Shown: positions 10,370-21,422, numbered from the stretch's first letter. The stretch is 64,000 nt of DNA from Chlamydia avium 10DC88 (GCF_000583875.1 NZ_CP006571.1:1-64000), one strand, 5' to 3'. Program-made: numbers and translations. Notes: generated by a model not told the origin, from the letters alone.

Positions 10370-13300
10370 ATGAAACACAGATTTGGACGCAATTTAGGTA
10401 TAATTATTTTTGTTTTTGCTCTAGCTCTGTATTATGTTCTCCCCACGTGCCTTTACTACTCACGACCCTTAAATAAAAAAATAGAAGAAAAAGAAGCACA
10501 ACAAATTATCCGTAGATTGACCAATCAGGTATTGGAAGTACGTAATGATATCATTCCAAGGATATCCTCCGTATTGTCTGCTTTAAAATTACGAGGTAAT
10601 ATCCAACAGCACCCAAGTATCCCCGGAGTGATTAATGTACACTTTAAGGATGACGCCGATGCACAAGTTTTTCTAGAAAATATGATTTATGGAGAACCTA
10701 CGGTTCCTATAAAATCCGCTCGTCTTTATCTTCTAGGATATGAAAAGAAAGAGCATAGTATAGTTCAAGTTACAGGGTCATTAACTACAGCATTAACAGA
10801 AAATGATTTTTCTTTTGTTCCCTGTTGTAGTACTTCAGCAGAAGAATCTTTGGAGGCAATTGCTTCTTCATTAACTCTGGTGCCTCATGGTTCTTGTGCA
10901 TGTGGATATAGTTCTATTTGGAATAGCGCTCCCTTACAACAAGTAGTCCAATTAGCGAAGAATCTATCTTTGGGACTTGAAGCACTCCCAAAATCTAAAA
11001 CACAAGCACTGCTCAACTATTTTTTCTCTTCAGAAAAAGATTATACTTCTTTTTTGACTCGCTTAGAAAACAGCATTTCTCATGCAGATCTTTCTGAGCA
11101 AGACCAGCACACACTGCATTCTGTTTACCAGACATTGAAAGTTCGATCCCAACATTGGAAGAAAACATCACCACGTATTATCGATACTTCTTTAGATTGT
11201 AGTGCAATTTCTCCTTTTTTTTCCTCCGTGGAGTTTTATGCCAAAGACAGAAAAATAGTTTTTTCTTTTGATCCTTATATCATTGCTAAACGTGAGGAAT
11301 TATCCCTAGAACAGCGTTTAGATTTTAATACATGGCTAACGAAAGAAAAACAGAGACTATCACAAAAGTTCTGTAGAACTATCCAAGAGTCTTCGCAAGG
11401 GTTGACATTGTATCTGAGTGATAAAGAAGTCGGCGGTAATATTATTTTACACGGCCAACGAATTTATCAAGGTATGGTAGAACACCTAGTTACCTTAGCA
11501 TTAAATCGTCCACCAGCACAATCATGCGATCTTATTCGTGAACATTTCCCTGTCCATTGTCGCTTACCTAGAGAAAGTGATACTTCTGGTTGTTTTATTT
11601 TCTCTCCAAAACGTAGCTGCACCCATTTTTCTAAGGGGTCTATCTACATCGTTCTTAAAGGACTTCGTTCAATCGTAGCAAAATATGAAAAAGGACCTGA
11701 ACGAGAATCCGAAATTTTTCGTAAAGATCTACAGGATCTCTATAGTTGTTTTGCTCATATGGATATCTACCCACACAGTATGGGAGATGATGAAATTTTA
11801 GAGATTCGTGATCCTCTACAAAGACTATTCGATGTTTGGGGAGAAGATTTTGTTGTTGTTAATGAGGGAGAAACAGCACGTTTAGAAGTTCGCGATGTTC
11901 GAGATCGTTTAGATACAGTAAATCGTATTGAAAAACATCGTCAAGATGAGTGGGTGCGTTGGCATGAGCAATATGACCAAGCTTGTTGTTCGGTAGATGA
12001 TCAAGTACGTAGACGAGCTGCTGTGCCTCATCATAGCGCATTTATAGAAAATCTTAAGCTGAATATTCGTAAATACTCCCGAGGAGATAGCGTTTTACGA
12101 CTAGGAATTGATTTCATTGGCGGCAAACAGATCCGGCTAGCCTTTAAAGACCATCAAGGGAAGAAAGTTACAGATAAGGATGGAATTCTTAGGGTTTCCG
12201 ATGAGCTATATGCCCGTTTAAATAAGTTAGGTGTTTCTGATATAGAAATACGTAAAGAAGGTGATAATCTGCATCTTTGCGTCCCTGGATCTATGAACAT
12301 TGCATCAGAAGAGATTTTAGGGACCTCGAAAATGACTTTTCACGTAGTTAATGAAAAATTCTCTCCCTATGCTCCCTTGCGCTATGAAGTACAGAGATTT
12401 TTAGATTATTTGTGGTTCATTGCACAAGATCAAGGAATGACATCTCCAAATGATGTCAATACTTTGGCTTGTCGTATTTTTAACCAAGACACTCCTTTAC
12501 AGCTACCTACTAGTGTCAAGGAAGCTATTCTTAAATTGCGTCAAGAAGGATTGGCCTTCCCTAAGGAAAATGATGAAAGTTCTTCTTCATCATTAGATAC
12601 AACCTATTCAATGATTGCTATCGAAAGAGACTCTCGTAAGGAAATTAATCCCTTAATGATTGTTTTTCGTAACCATGCATTGGATGGAGCCTCTTTAAAG
12701 GATATACGTCCTGAATTTGCTATTGGAGAGGGATATATTTTAAATTTCTCAGTGAAGAATAACCCGATTACTAAACAAGCTAAAGATGTATCTCCCACTG
12801 ATAATTTCCATGCGTGGACATCAGCGTATTGTCAAGAAGGAATTCAAGGTACAGAAAAAAGTCAATTCTCCTCAGGAAGAGGATGGCGTATGGCCGTTAT
12901 TCTTGATGGGTATGTCATTAGTGATCCCGTATTAAATGCCTCCTTAAGAGATCATGCAAGTGTTTCTGGGAAATTCTCTCATCGAGAAGTAAGTCGTCTA
13001 GCTATGGATTTAAAATCAGGAGCCATGTCCTTTGTTCCTGAGATTCTGAGTGAAGAGATGATCTCTCCCGAATTAGGTAAACAACAACGTATTCAAGGAA
13101 TTGTTTCTGTCTGCCTAGGACTCATTGTATTAATAGCTTTAATGAGTATTTACTATAGATTTGGTGGAGTCATTGCTTCTGGAGCAGTTCTTCTGAATCT
13201 GCTTTTAATTTGGGCTGCTTTACAGTATCTAGATGCTCCACTTACTCTAACGGGGTTAGCTGGAATTGTTTTGGCTATGGGAATGGCAGTTGATGCCAAT

Positions 13301-14581
13301 GTTCTTGTCTTTGAGAGAATTCGTGAAGAATATTGTCTATCTCATAGCCTCACTCAGTCTGTAGAAGCTGGATATCGCAAAGCATTTGGAGCTATTATAG
13401 ATTCAAATTTAACAACAGTATTTGCTTCAGTCATTCTTTTGTTTTTAGATACCGGTCCTATTCGTGGTTTTGCGCTGACCCTGATTTTAGGTATTTTTTC
13501 TTCTATGTTCACTGCATTGTTCATGACGAAATTTTTCTTTGTCGTGTGGATGCATAAGACTCAAGAAACACAACTACATATGATGAATAAGTTTATAGGT
13601 ATTAAACATGATTTCTTGAAGGAATGTAAGAAATTATGGCTAATATCTGCGGGTATCATCGCCCTAGGAATTATTTCTCTAGGCTTTGGAGCTTGGGATT
13701 CCGTGTTGGGTATGGACTTTAAAGGAGGCTATGCTCTCACATTAAATATGGCAGAGCAAAAGTCTATAGATGTTTCGCAGTTTCGTACAAAATTAAATGC
13801 AAAATTCAAACAATTAGGATTGTCTTCTCGGGATTTTCGTATTAAAGGCTTGGATTCTTCTGAAAAGATAAAAATTTACTTTAGTCAGAATGCTTTAACT
13901 CATGTACAGGTTCCAGAAAATTTGTCCCATGATATTAGTGATCAAAATTTATCAAGAGTCATAGGAATTCTCTCAGATACGGGACTTGACGTTTCTTCTA
14001 ATGATAGTTTGAATCAAGTGCAAAACTTCTGGTTTAAGGTGAGTGGGCAATTCTCTAATAAAATGCGAATACAGGCCTGTTTAGCACTAACAGGAGCTCT
14101 ACTCGTTATTCTGATTTATGTTAGTTTGCGTTTTGAATGGCGTTATGCATTAAGTGCAATTTGTGCATTAATTCATGATCTTATTGCAACTTGTGCTGTA
14201 TTGGTATCCACACATTTCTTTTTGCAAAGAATACAGATAGATTTGCAGGCCATTGGGGCTTTAATGACTGTACTGGGATATTCGTTAAACAATACCTTAA
14301 TTATATTTGATCGTATCCGAGAGGACCGCCAGAAGGAGCTATTCACTCCTATGTCGATTTTAATTAACGATGCATTGCAAAAAACTTTAGGACGCACCGT
14401 TATGACAACAGCAACAACATTATCAGTATTGTTAATCCTGTTATTTGTTGGAGGTGGATCAATTTTTAATTTTGCTTATATTTTAACAATAGGGATTCTT
14501 TTAGGAACACTGTCCTCACTCTATATAGCTCCTCCTCTTCTACTATTTATGGTGCGTGATAAAAAAATATCTCAGCAGTGA
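10370..14581 (+). CDS. secDF: Fused protein-export membrane protein SecD/SecF
   Basis: Single 1403-residue chain joining the two RND-type subunits that assist the SecYEG translocon on the periplasmic side using proton motive force. The N-terminal membrane segment (about residues 8-26) is followed by a chlamydia-sized extra domain. The SecD part has LGIDFIGG near residue 578 and a six-helix block with AMGMAVDANVLVFERIREE. The SecF part has GMDFKGG near residue 1113 and the block with GYSLNNTLIIFDRIRED. The gene stands alone with about 180 bp upstream. The large region between residues 100 and 570 has no feature I can name. Confidence 0.95.
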   Translation: MKHRFGRNLGIIIFVFALALYYVLPTCLYYSRPLNKKIEEKEAQQIIRRLTNQVLEVRNDIIPRISSVLSALKLRGNIQQHPSIPGVINVHFKDDADAQVFLENMIYGEPTVPIKSARLYLLGYEKKEHSIVQVTGSLTTALTENDFSFVPCCSTSAEESLEAIASSLTLVPHGSCACGYSSIWNSAPLQQVVQLAKNLSLGLEALPKSKTQALLNYFFSSEKDYTSFLTRLENSISHADLSEQDQHTLHSVYQTLKVRSQHWKKTSPRIIDTSLDCSAISPFFSSVEFYAKDRKIVFSFDPYIIAKREELSLEQRLDFNTWLTKEKQRLSQKFCRTIQESSQGLTLYLSDKEVGGNIILHGQRIYQGMVEHLVTLALNRPPAQSCDLIREHFPVHCRLPRESDTSGCFIFSPKRSCTHFSKGSIYIVLKGLRSIVAKYEKGPERESEIFRKDLQDLYSCFAHMDIYPHSMGDDEILEIRDPLQRLFDVWGEDFVVVNEGETARLEVRDVRDRLDTVNRIEKHRQDEWVRWHEQYDQACCSVDDQVRRRAAVPHHSAFIENLKLNIRKYSRGDSVLRLGIDFIGGKQIRLAFKDHQGKKVTDKDGILRVSDELYARLNKLGVSDIEIRKEGDNLHLCVPGSMNIASEEILGTSKMTFHVVNEKFSPYAPLRYEVQRFLDYLWFIAQDQGMTSPNDVNTLACRIFNQDTPLQLPTSVKEAILKLRQEGLAFPKENDESSSSSLDTTYSMIAIERDSRKEINPLMIVFRNHALDGASLKDIRPEFAIGEGYILNFSVKNNPITKQAKDVSPTDNFHAWTSAYCQEGIQGTEKSQFSSGRGWRMAVILDGYVISDPVLNASLRDHASVSGKFSHREVSRLAMDLKSGAMSFVPEILSEEMISPELGKQQRIQGIVSVCLGLIVLIALMSIYYRFGGVIASGAVLLNLLLIWAALQYLDAPLTLTGLAGIVLAMGMAVDANVLVFERIREEYCLSHSLTQSVEAGYRKAFGAIIDSNLTTVFASVILLFLDTGPIRGFALTLILGIFSSMFTALFMTKFFFVVWMHKTQETQLHMMNKFIGIKHDFLKECKKLWLISAGIIALGIISLGFGAWDSVLGMDFKGGYALTLNMAEQKSIDVSQFRTKLNAKFKQLGLSSRDFRIKGLDSSEKIKIYFSQNALTHVQVPENLSHDISDQNLSRVIGILSDTGLDVSSNDSLNQVQNFWFKVSGQFSNKMRIQACLALTGALLVILIYVSLRFEWRYALSAICALIHDLIATCAVLVSTHFFLQRIQIDLQAIGALMTVLGYSLNNTLIIFDRIREDRQKELFTPMSILINDALQKTLGRTVMTTATTLSVLLILLFVGGGSIFNFAYILTIGILLGTLSSLYIAPPLLLFMVRDKKISQQ

Positions 14582-14911
14582 ACAAGTCACTAGATGATCG
14601 CTAAGTTAATAATACCATATTCATGCGTGCCTCTGTTATGATCCTATTATTTAGGTAATGTTGACCGGGGCATTCTGCTATGTCCCTAGTAAGTTTGTTT
14701 ATCAGCGATGATCAATTAGGCAAGGGTGTCGTTCCCTAGAATGAGTGCGAATTAATCATTTATTTTTAAATAATTTATTATTTTAACAATTTATTTGTGC
14801 TCTCAGTAATTCATTCATGTGATGTAGAGACTAGTAATTCCTACCCCTCTCTAGGAGATTTACAACTTGTTCCCGCAATATTTATTTTTCTCTTCTAGAA
14901 GAGAGTATACG
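14582..14911. other. Non-coding gap after secDF
   Basis: 330 bp without a supported gene. It is A/T-rich and shows no clear terminator. It may include the worn promoter region of the pseudogene that follows. Confidence 0.45.
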
Positions 14912-15916
14912 ATGTGCCAACTTAACAACGTTATTCCGTTCTTTTCATTTGGGAAATCGTTAAGGCAATTTTTAGAATTATCTGTATTCCTCTGGGGATA
15001 TATTGGATTCTAGAGAAAATATGCCAAAGTGTGTGTGCTCCTTCTATGGCAGAAGTTTTCACTGAGCCGCTATGTCAAATAAAAAAGAAAGCCTAGGAGG
15101 GCTTCTTAGTTAAATCTCAGGAATTATTGGAGCAAGGGCATATAAGAACTATAAAACGAATTTCTATCCAGTGTGATGATTTGTTAATTGATACAATAGC
15201 AATTACCTTCCCAGAAGCTAAACCAGATTGATGGATGCTTTTCTCCCACGGACAAGCAGAATGTTTTGAGTACACCATCCTTGCTTCAAGAAATTGTGCT
15301 CTAGATATTGCTAAGGAAGTAATAGCGAATATTTTAATGATGAATTACCCCGGAGTCATGCATAGTCAAGGACAAATCAGTATGAGATCGCTAGCTAAAG
15401 TGCATTCCGCTTGTGTAACCTATCTTCGGGATCATCTTCAAAAACTCCGAGCTAAACAAATCATTGCTTACGGCTACTCTTTGGGGATAGGAATGCGAGC
15501 TGCTTTTCTAGAGAGTAAAATAACAGATGGTTCTGATGGAGATGGGTTCTTGATCAAAGATCATGCTCGAAGATCTTTATCTGCTATAGCTATGCTATAG
15601 ATAAACAATGGTTTGGAATACCAGGAGAGATGAGGGATGAAATGTATGGGTTGGAATGTTGATACAGAGTCAAAGAGTGCAAAACTGACTTGCTCCGAAT
15701 TACTAATTTATAACTGTGATTTAAGTGGTGAGATCATAGGAGATGGTTGTTTTCTTGGGCGGGAATTGCTTAGAAAGCGCATTTCTAGATATCGATCCAA
15801 TTTTCTTCTAATAAAATTTTATAGGAAGTCATTTCCTAATGCATTCTGAAAATTTACCTAGTGATATTAAGAACATGATAGCTGATCATATTACAAAATA
15901 CTTTGGTGATGCATGA
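14912..15916 (+). pseudogene. Decayed CHLPS 43-kDa family (DUF818-type alpha/beta hydrolase) gene
   Basis: Pieces of one protein lie in order across several frames. From ATG 14912 the frame opens with NNVIPFFSFGK. After a shift near 14957 it continues IFRIICIPLGIYWILEKICQ, is broken by TAG at 15094 and TGA at 15229, and goes on as WMLFSHGQAECFEYT and the nucleophile-elbow-like IAYGYSLGIGMRAAF. Further shifts near 15595, 15640 and 15830 lead to GWNVDTESKSAKL, IIGDGCF and an end at LPSDIKNMIADHITKYFGDA, with TGA at 15914-15916. In C. trachomatis a CHLPS-family gene (CT447) sits at this spot between secDF and euo. With two stops and several shifts, this is real decay rather than a single sequencing slip. 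Confidence 0.8.
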
Positions 15917-16388
15917 TAACCATGCGGTATGAAGTCCCAAAGTAAGTTTATCCTAGGAAGTTTCCTAAGAAACCACCCATATATTTTCATGCGTTATGGG
16001 GGAAATTCTTGTTATTGATCCGGGAAACAGTATGAAAAGGAAAGGATTTCATTGTGGAGGAGCTTTTTAGTTTTTTATATCTTATGGAGGTATCCCTAAG
16101 TTTTGTGGAATTGAGTAAAAATAGGCTCTAGAAGGGAGCTCGCGCCGTTTTTTTATACCATTGTTCCTTCTTTAGATGTTAAGAAATATTAATAAAAAAT
16201 GAAAGAATAATTTGGTTTTATTAAGTTTTAAACCAAAACATCAACTTTGTATTACCAAAAAAGCTTGATTAATAAATCTTTTCTTGGGAAAATTCTTATT
16301 TAAAAATTCTAAAAAAATAAAGAAATACTAACTATATAAGGTTGTTTTAATTCTAGAATATGTTAAGGGGGGGAGGTCTGCTAACGTT
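15917..16388. other. Non-coding region upstream of euo
   Basis: 472 bp without a convincing gene. Its first 200 bp have short open pieces that could be more remnants of the CHLPS-type gene, but I cannot align them. The last 200 bp are very A/T-rich and end with a G-rich ribosome-binding tract (GGGGGGGAGG, about 16367-16376) shortly before euo. The euo promoter must lie here. Confidence 0.45.
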
Positions 16389-16943
16389 ATGGAATGCTTA
16401 CAACACGAAAGCTGTTTTGAGTTAGATAACAAAGAAGACGTGGAGTCACAGGTTAGTGATCAAGAAACTAAGTGGGTTTCAATTACACAAGCAGCGAAAT
16501 TACATAATGTTACACGTCAAGCGATTTATGTGGCTATTAAACAAAAAAAACTTAGGGCATCTAAAACAACCCGTTGGGAAATAGATCTCAAGGACTTGGA
16601 AGATTACAAACGTAATCGTTATTCAAGGAAGAAGTCTTTGTATCAAGGCGAGTTACTTTTTGATAATTCTAAAGGATGTTATTCTGTCAATCAAGTTGCT
16701 GAAATTTTAGATATTCCCGTGCAGAAGGTGTATTATGCTACTCGTACAGGGACCATGCGTGGAGAGCGTAAAGGTGCTGCTTGGGTAATACACTGTTCTG
16801 AGATTGAGAGATATAAGAATGAGTATCTAAATAAGCAAACAGCTAAGAAAATGAAGAATGCTATAGCTACTGATGCTAATGCTTCTCCTACTGTAGAAGA
16901 AAATTCTACCTCAGGCACCTTTTCTCTATTTGACAACGATTAG
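16389..16943 (+). CDS. euo: Euo, DNA-binding repressor of late developmental genes
   Basis: Early-expressed chlamydial transcription factor that represses late (RB-to-EB) promoters, including that of omcAB. The 184-residue product contains two excisionase/MerR-type helix-turn-helix units in tandem. One is near residues 30-78 (ITQAAKLHNVTRQAIYVAIK with WEIDLKDLEDY), the second near 97-140 (YSVNQVAEILDIPVQKVYYA with WVIHCSEIERY). A basic, low-complexity tail follows. It lies about 2.8 kb from omcA, one of its known targets. Confidence 0.92.
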   Translation: MECLQHESCFELDNKEDVESQVSDQETKWVSITQAAKLHNVTRQAIYVAIKQKKLRASKTTRWEIDLKDLEDYKRNRYSRKKSLYQGELLFDNSKGCYSVNQVAEILDIPVQKVYYATRTGTMRGERKGAAWVIHCSEIERYKNEYLNKQTAKKMKNAIATDANASPTVEENSTSGTFSLFDND

Positions 16944-17186
16944 TTCGCTACTGCTTTATTACTTTTATTAGTTGCCCCTCGTTATTGCTTTTTTCCTCTA
17001 CGCTTTAATTTATATATCATTTTCGATTGCTTTTGTATTTTTCTTGGGAGCCTATGCTGTTTATATAGTTGTGGAAACATGAAAAGTGCCTCTTCGATAG
17101 TAACTGAATAATGAGATTAGAGAGATTTTCTCTTGAAGAAATAGCATATTCCGGTTATCAAGTTTTCCTACGTCCTAGGGGAAAAC

Positions 17187-18734
17187 ATGGTTTGGGAAAA
17201 CGTACGTGTTAGAATTGCGCCATCACCTACAGGAGATCCTCATGTAGGGACAGCTTACATGGCCTTATTCAATGAGATCTTTGCAAAAAGATTTCAAGGG
17301 AAAATGATTCTGAGAATCGAAGATACAGATCAAACGAGGAGCCGAGATGATTATGAAAGAAATATTTTCTCTGCTTTAAAATGGTGTGGAATTCAATGGG
17401 ATGAGGGGCCCGATATTGGAGGTCCTTATGGCCCCTATAAACAGTCAGAACGTACTGATATCTACCGTAAGTATGCTCAAATTCTCTTAAAATCTGGCCA
17501 TGCTTATAAGTGTTTTGCCACTCCCAAAGAACTTGAAGAAATGCGCGCTGTAGCCGCTACTTTAGGATATAGGGGAGGATATGATCGCCGGTATCGTCAT
17601 CTTTCTCCCGAAGAAGTAGAAGAACGTACAAAAGCAGGCCAACCCTATACAATTCGACTAAAGGTTCCTCTTACAGGGGAATGTGTCCTCGAAGATTATT
17701 GCAGGGGACGCGTAGTTTTCCCTTGGGCAGATGTGGACGACCAAGTCCTCATGAAGTCTGATGGTTTCCCCACATATCATTTTGCTAATGTTGTTGACGA
17801 CCATTTAATGGGAATTACCCATGTTCTTCGAGGAGAAGAGTGGTTAAGCTCAACCCCTAAGCATTTGTTGCTTTATGAAGCCTTTGGTTGGCCCCCCCCC
17901 ATTTTTCTCCACATGCCTCTTTTGCTGAATCCTGATGGGACCAAATTATCTAAGAGGAAGAACCCTACATCAATTTTTTATTACCGCGACGCTGGATATA
18001 CTAAAGAAGCATTTGTCAATTTCCTTACTCTTATGGGATATAGTATGGAAAATGATGAGGAAATATATTCTTTAGAAGAATTAATTAAAAAATTTGATCC
18101 TAAAAGAATTGGGAAATCAGGAGCGGTTTTCGATATTCGTAAACTCGATTGGATGAATAAGCATTATTTAAACCACGAAGGATCTCCAGAAAGTTTGCTT
18201 CAGTTATTGAAAGAATGGACGTTGAGTGATGCATTTTTCTTAAAGATTCTTCCTCTTTGCCAATCACGAATGACTACACTAGCCGAATTTATAGGTTTAA
18301 CTAGTTTTTTCTTTTCTGTTCTCCCCGAATACTCGAAGGAGACGCTCCTCCCCCCCACTATTTCTGAAAATCAGGCAGCCGTCCTCTTATATAGTTATGT
18401 CAAATACCTAGAGAAAAATGATCTCTGGGTTAAAGATCAATTTTATTTGGGATCGCTATGGCTGGCAAAGGCATTCCAAATACATCACAAAAAAGCAGTC
18501 ATTCCTCTACTCTACGTAGCTATTACAGGGAAAAAACAGGGGTTACCTTTATTTGATTCTATGGAACTCCTAGGGAAACCACGTACACGTGCTCGCCTTG
18601 TTCATGCGCAAAATCTTCTTGGAGGAGTACCTAAGAAAGTACAGGAAATAATTGATAAAGCCCTCAGAGAAAAAGATTTCGAAAATCAGGAGCTAAGAGA
18701 GCAGATCTCAGCATTTGCCAAGAATGATTTGTAG
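17187..18734 (+). CDS. gltX: Glutamyl-tRNA synthetase
   Basis: Class I synthetase of 515 residues. It has the HIGH-type signature [10 protein letters not shown] (residues 13-22) and the KLSKRK loop (Lys253 onward). Chlamydiae lack GlnRS, so this enzyme is expected to charge both tRNA-Glu and tRNA-Gln with glutamate, the latter being converted by GatCAB. A run of nine C bases at 17892-17900 encodes Pro-Pro-Pro and is in frame. The last 71 bp overlap an antisense small lipoprotein gene. Confidence 0.95.
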   Translation: MVWENVRVRIAPSPTGDPHVGTAYMALFNEIFAKRFQGKMILRIEDTDQTRSRDDYERNIFSALKWCGIQWDEGPDIGGPYGPYKQSERTDIYRKYAQILLKSGHAYKCFATPKELEEMRAVAATLGYRGGYDRRYRHLSPEEVEERTKAGQPYTIRLKVPLTGECVLEDYCRGRVVFPWADVDDQVLMKSDGFPTYHFANVVDDHLMGITHVLRGEEWLSSTPKHLLLYEAFGWPPPIFLHMPLLLNPDGTKLSKRKNPTSIFYYRDAGYTKEAFVNFLTLMGYSMENDEEIYSLEELIKKFDPKRIGKSGAVFDIRKLDWMNKHYLNHEGSPESLLQLLKEWTLSDAFFLKILPLCQSRMTTLAEFIGLTSFFFSVLPEYSKETLLPPTISENQAAVLLYSYVKYLEKNDLWVKDQFYLGSLWLAKAFQIHHKKAVIPLLYVAITGKKQGLPLFDSMELLGKPRTRARLVHAQNLLGGVPKKVQEIIDKALREKDFENQELREQISAFAKNDL

Positions 18735-18921
18735 AGCACATATTGTCATAAGAAGCATAAAACACTGATTTAGCTATGGAAAACCCTATGAAGTGCGCCT
18801 GCTTGGTCAGAGGTGTATTCTTATAAGTAAGAATATATTCCCGAGGCGGGGGGACGTAGTCACAGCTAGAAATAAAAAGAGAGATTAAGAATATCCCATA
18901 TAAAAAAGAAAATCTTTTCAT
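18664..18921 (-). CDS. Small putative lipoprotein (CT444.1-like)
   Basis: Product of 85 residues with a signal peptide ending in a lipobox (residues 10-20, LISLFISSC, Cys20), so the mature form would be a lipid-anchored protein of about 65 residues. The remainder ([14 protein letters not shown]...) matches no family I know. Its 3' end runs 71 bp into gltX on the opposite strand. A small gene at this place between gltX and omcA is known in other chlamydiae, which supports it. Function unknown. Confidence 0.65.
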   Translation of the reverse strand: MKRFSFLYGIFLISLFISSCDYVPPPREYILTYKNTPLTKQAHFIGFSIAKSVFYASYDNMCSTNHSWQMLRSALLAPDFRNLFL

Positions 18922-19305
18922 TTCTCAACTCCCTATTTATTTATATCTTAGATCATTTTTTTTGTTATCCAATAATTAGATAATATTTTATTCATAATAA
19001 ATTCTATCTCTATGTTTTTAAGTGATTTAGGGAGATTTTTTAAAAATCAGAGAAGTTTATAAATTGATGAACTAGGTTCATTTAAAATCAAAATTTTTCT
19101 TTTTTGTTTAATGGACATTGAATCGAGTTTTATTAACAAACTAGTTAGTTTATAAATATAAATAAAAAAAGAATTGATAAAATTTTTATTTTCCATTGTA
19201 ATAATGTTCATAGGAAAGTGCTTTATTAGTTATTAAAAATAATTAGTTTTTTTAATAAGTAATCCAGTGCGAAAGGTTTTCTAATTAGAAAGGAGTTATA
19301 AACTT
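18922..19305 (+). promoter_or_regulatory. Upstream region of the omcA-omcB late operon
   Basis: 384 bp of very A/T-rich DNA without a gene. It must carry the late promoter of omcAB, which in C. trachomatis is sigma66-dependent and repressed by Euo. I cannot assign exact -10/-35 boxes. A good ribosome-binding site, AAAGGAG, lies at about 19288-19295, upstream of the omcA ATG. Confidence 0.5.
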
Positions 19306-19572
19306 ATGAAAAAGGCTGTTTTACTAGCTGCAGTATGTTGCGGTGTTCTTGGTTTAAGTAGCTGCTGCCGCATCGTAGATTGCTGTTTTGAGGATCCATG
19401 TGTTCCTAAATGCAACCCATGCGAGATGATGAAAAAGAAAGATAGTGGGTGCAACCCTTGTGGCGGTTACCAACCTTCTTGCTCTAAGCCATGTGGTGAA
19501 TGCAATAAAAGTGAAACACGAAGCCCTCAGGCTAAAGGTTGTACATCTCCCGATGGTAGATGCAGACAATAG
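19306..19572 (+). CDS. omcA: Small cysteine-rich outer-membrane lipoprotein OmcA
   Basis: Product of 88 residues with signal peptide and lipobox GLSSC (Cys20). The mature protein is rich in cysteine ([20 protein letters not shown]) and ends in [13 protein letters not shown] sequence typical of OmcA. It is disulfide-linked into the elementary-body envelope with OmcB and MOMP and is made late in development. The sequence is clearly OmcA but differs from C. psittaci OmcA as I remember it. It lies upstream of omcB with a 167-bp gap. Confidence 0.95.
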   Translation: MKKAVLLAAVCCGVLGLSSCCRIVDCCFEDPCVPKCNPCEMMKKKDSGCNPCGGYQPSCSKPCGECNKSETRSPQAKGCTSPDGRCRQ

Positions 19573-19594
19573 GTAACAGTTTTTTGCTGTTTAC
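19573..19594 (+). terminator. Weak hairpin just after omcA
   Basis: GTAACAG at 19573-19579 pairs with CTGTTTAC at 19587-19594 with one bulged base and a T-rich loop. It could partly stop transcription between omcA and omcB, giving more omcA than omcB message. The stem is short and no long T tract follows, so this is tentative. Confidence 0.3.
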
Positions 19595-19739
19595 TTAAAT
19601 TGGTGAGGTAGTTAGGAGGGGGGAGAATTTCCTGCTAATTGCCTTCATATAGAAATAAAATTAAATGTTGAGGGTACGAGTTACCAAAATCTCTACCCGA
19701 TGGCAGAAGAAAAAATAACACACGCGATAGGAGATCCCT

Positions 19740-21394
19740 ATGTCCAAACTCATTAGACGAGTAGTTACGATCCTCGCGCTAACTAGTATGGCGAGTTCCT
19801 TTGCCAGCGGGAAGATAGAGGCCGCTGCAGAGTCTCTTTCCACACAAGTTGTTGCTAATGCAGATGATTTTCTAAAAACAGCTGCAAAAAAAGTTAGATT
19901 TGATCGTAATCAAAGAAAACAAAAAATAAATCAGGTTCTTGTTGTGATAAAGAATTTTATCCATGTGAAGGGAACCAATGCCAAACATCAGTAGACACGA
20001 AACAAGAATCTTGCTACGGCAAAATGTACAGTACACGTGTCAATGATGATTGTAATGTAGAAATCAGTCAATCTGTACCTGAATATGCAACAGTAGGATC
20101 CCCTTATCCTATCGAAATTTTTGCTGTAGGTAAAAAAGATTGTGTGAACGTAGTGATTACGCAACAACTTCCTTGTGAAGTAGAGTTTATCAGTAGTGAT
20201 CCTGCCTCAACTCCTACTCCAGATGGAAAATTAATTTGGACCATTGATCGCCTAGGACAAGGAGAGAAATGCAAAATCACCGTTTGGGTAAAACCACTCA
20301 AAGAGGGTTGTTGCTTTACTGCAGCTACTGTATGTGCTTGCCCAGAACTTCGCTCTTATACTAAATGCGGTCAACCAGCAATTTGTATTAAGCAAGAAGG
20401 ACCTGAGTGTGCTTGCCTACGCTGCCCTGTGTGTTACAAAATCGAAGTTTGCAACACAGGTTCTGCTATCGCTCGTAATGTGGTCGTAGATAACCCTGTG
20501 CCAGATGGTTTTTACCATTCTTCAGGACAACGTGTACTTTCCTTTAATTTAGGAGATATGCGACCCGGAGAATCCAAAGTATTTACAATAGAATTTTGCC
20601 CACAAAAACGAGGAAGAATTACTAACGTAGCTACTGTATCTTATTGCGGAGGACATAAATGTTCTGCTAACGTAACTACTGTAATTAATGAGCCTTGTGT
20701 ACAAGTAAATATTTCTGGAACCGATTGGTCTTACGTATGTAAGCCTGTAGAATATGTAATTTCTGTCTCTAATCCAGGAGATTTGAAATTATATGACGTC
20801 GTCATTGAAGATCTCCTCCCTTCAGGAACAACAATCTTAGAAGCTGCAGGAGCTGACGTTTGTTGTAATAAAGCTGTATGGTGCATTAAAGAAATGTGCC
20901 CCGGAGAAACTTTACAATTTAAAGTTGTTGTTAAAGCTCAAAACCCAGGAAAATTCACAAATCAAGTCACTGTGAAAACACAGTCGGATTGTGGATCTTG
21001 TACCTCCTGTGCCGATATAACAACACATTGGAAAGGTCTCGCAGCTACACATATGTGTGTAATCGATACTAATGATCCTATTTGCGTAGGAGAAAACACT
21101 GTATATCGTATCTGTGTAACTAACCGCGGTTCCGCAGAAGATACAAATGTATCATTAATCCTGAAATTTTCTAAGGAATTACAACCTGTATCTTCTTCAG
21201 GACCAACAAAAGGAACGATCACAGGAAATACAGTAGTATTTGATGCTCTTCCTAAGTTAGGTTCTAAGGAATCAGTAGAGTTTTCCGTAACATTAAAAGG
21301 TGTTGCTCCCGGAGATGCTCGTGGAGAAGCAATTCTTTCTTCAGATACTCTAACTGTTCCTGTAACAGATGTTGAAAATACACATGTGTACTAA
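19740..21394 (+). CDS. omcB: 60-kDa cysteine-rich outer-membrane protein OmcB, apparently frameshifted
   Basis: Major late envelope protein, cross-linked by disulfides and able to bind host heparan sulfate through its N-terminal region. Frame 1 (ATG 19740) gives the signal peptide and N-terminus up to the basic stretch VRFDRNQRK, then runs out of frame to a stop at 19992. The missing continuation [15 protein letters not shown] lies in the next frame and joins [15 protein letters not shown] through to the C-terminus ENTHVY. Adding one A to the run at 19921-19926 restores about 551 codons, near normal length. DUF11-type repeats fill the rest. Confidence 0.93.
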
Positions 21395-21422
21395 TCTTTA
21401 GATCTTAAAGGTTTTACATAAG

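Noticed and set aside
16128..16165. Possible terminator (GC-rich stretch followed by a T7 run) upstream of euo
   Set aside because: The stem is only about 5 bp with a G-T pair and is separated from the T run, so it is not convincing.
16972..17082. 36-codon hydrophobic frame (TTG start) between euo and gltX, reading like a two-helix peptide
   Set aside because: No ribosome-binding site, non-ATG start right after a stop, and A/T-rich DNA readily gives hydrophobic codons. I could not support it as a gene.
17892..17900. Run of nine C bases in gltX as a phase-variation switch
   Set aside because: The frame is intact and the run encodes Pro-Pro-Pro in a conserved synthetase. An essential gene is an unlikely switch.
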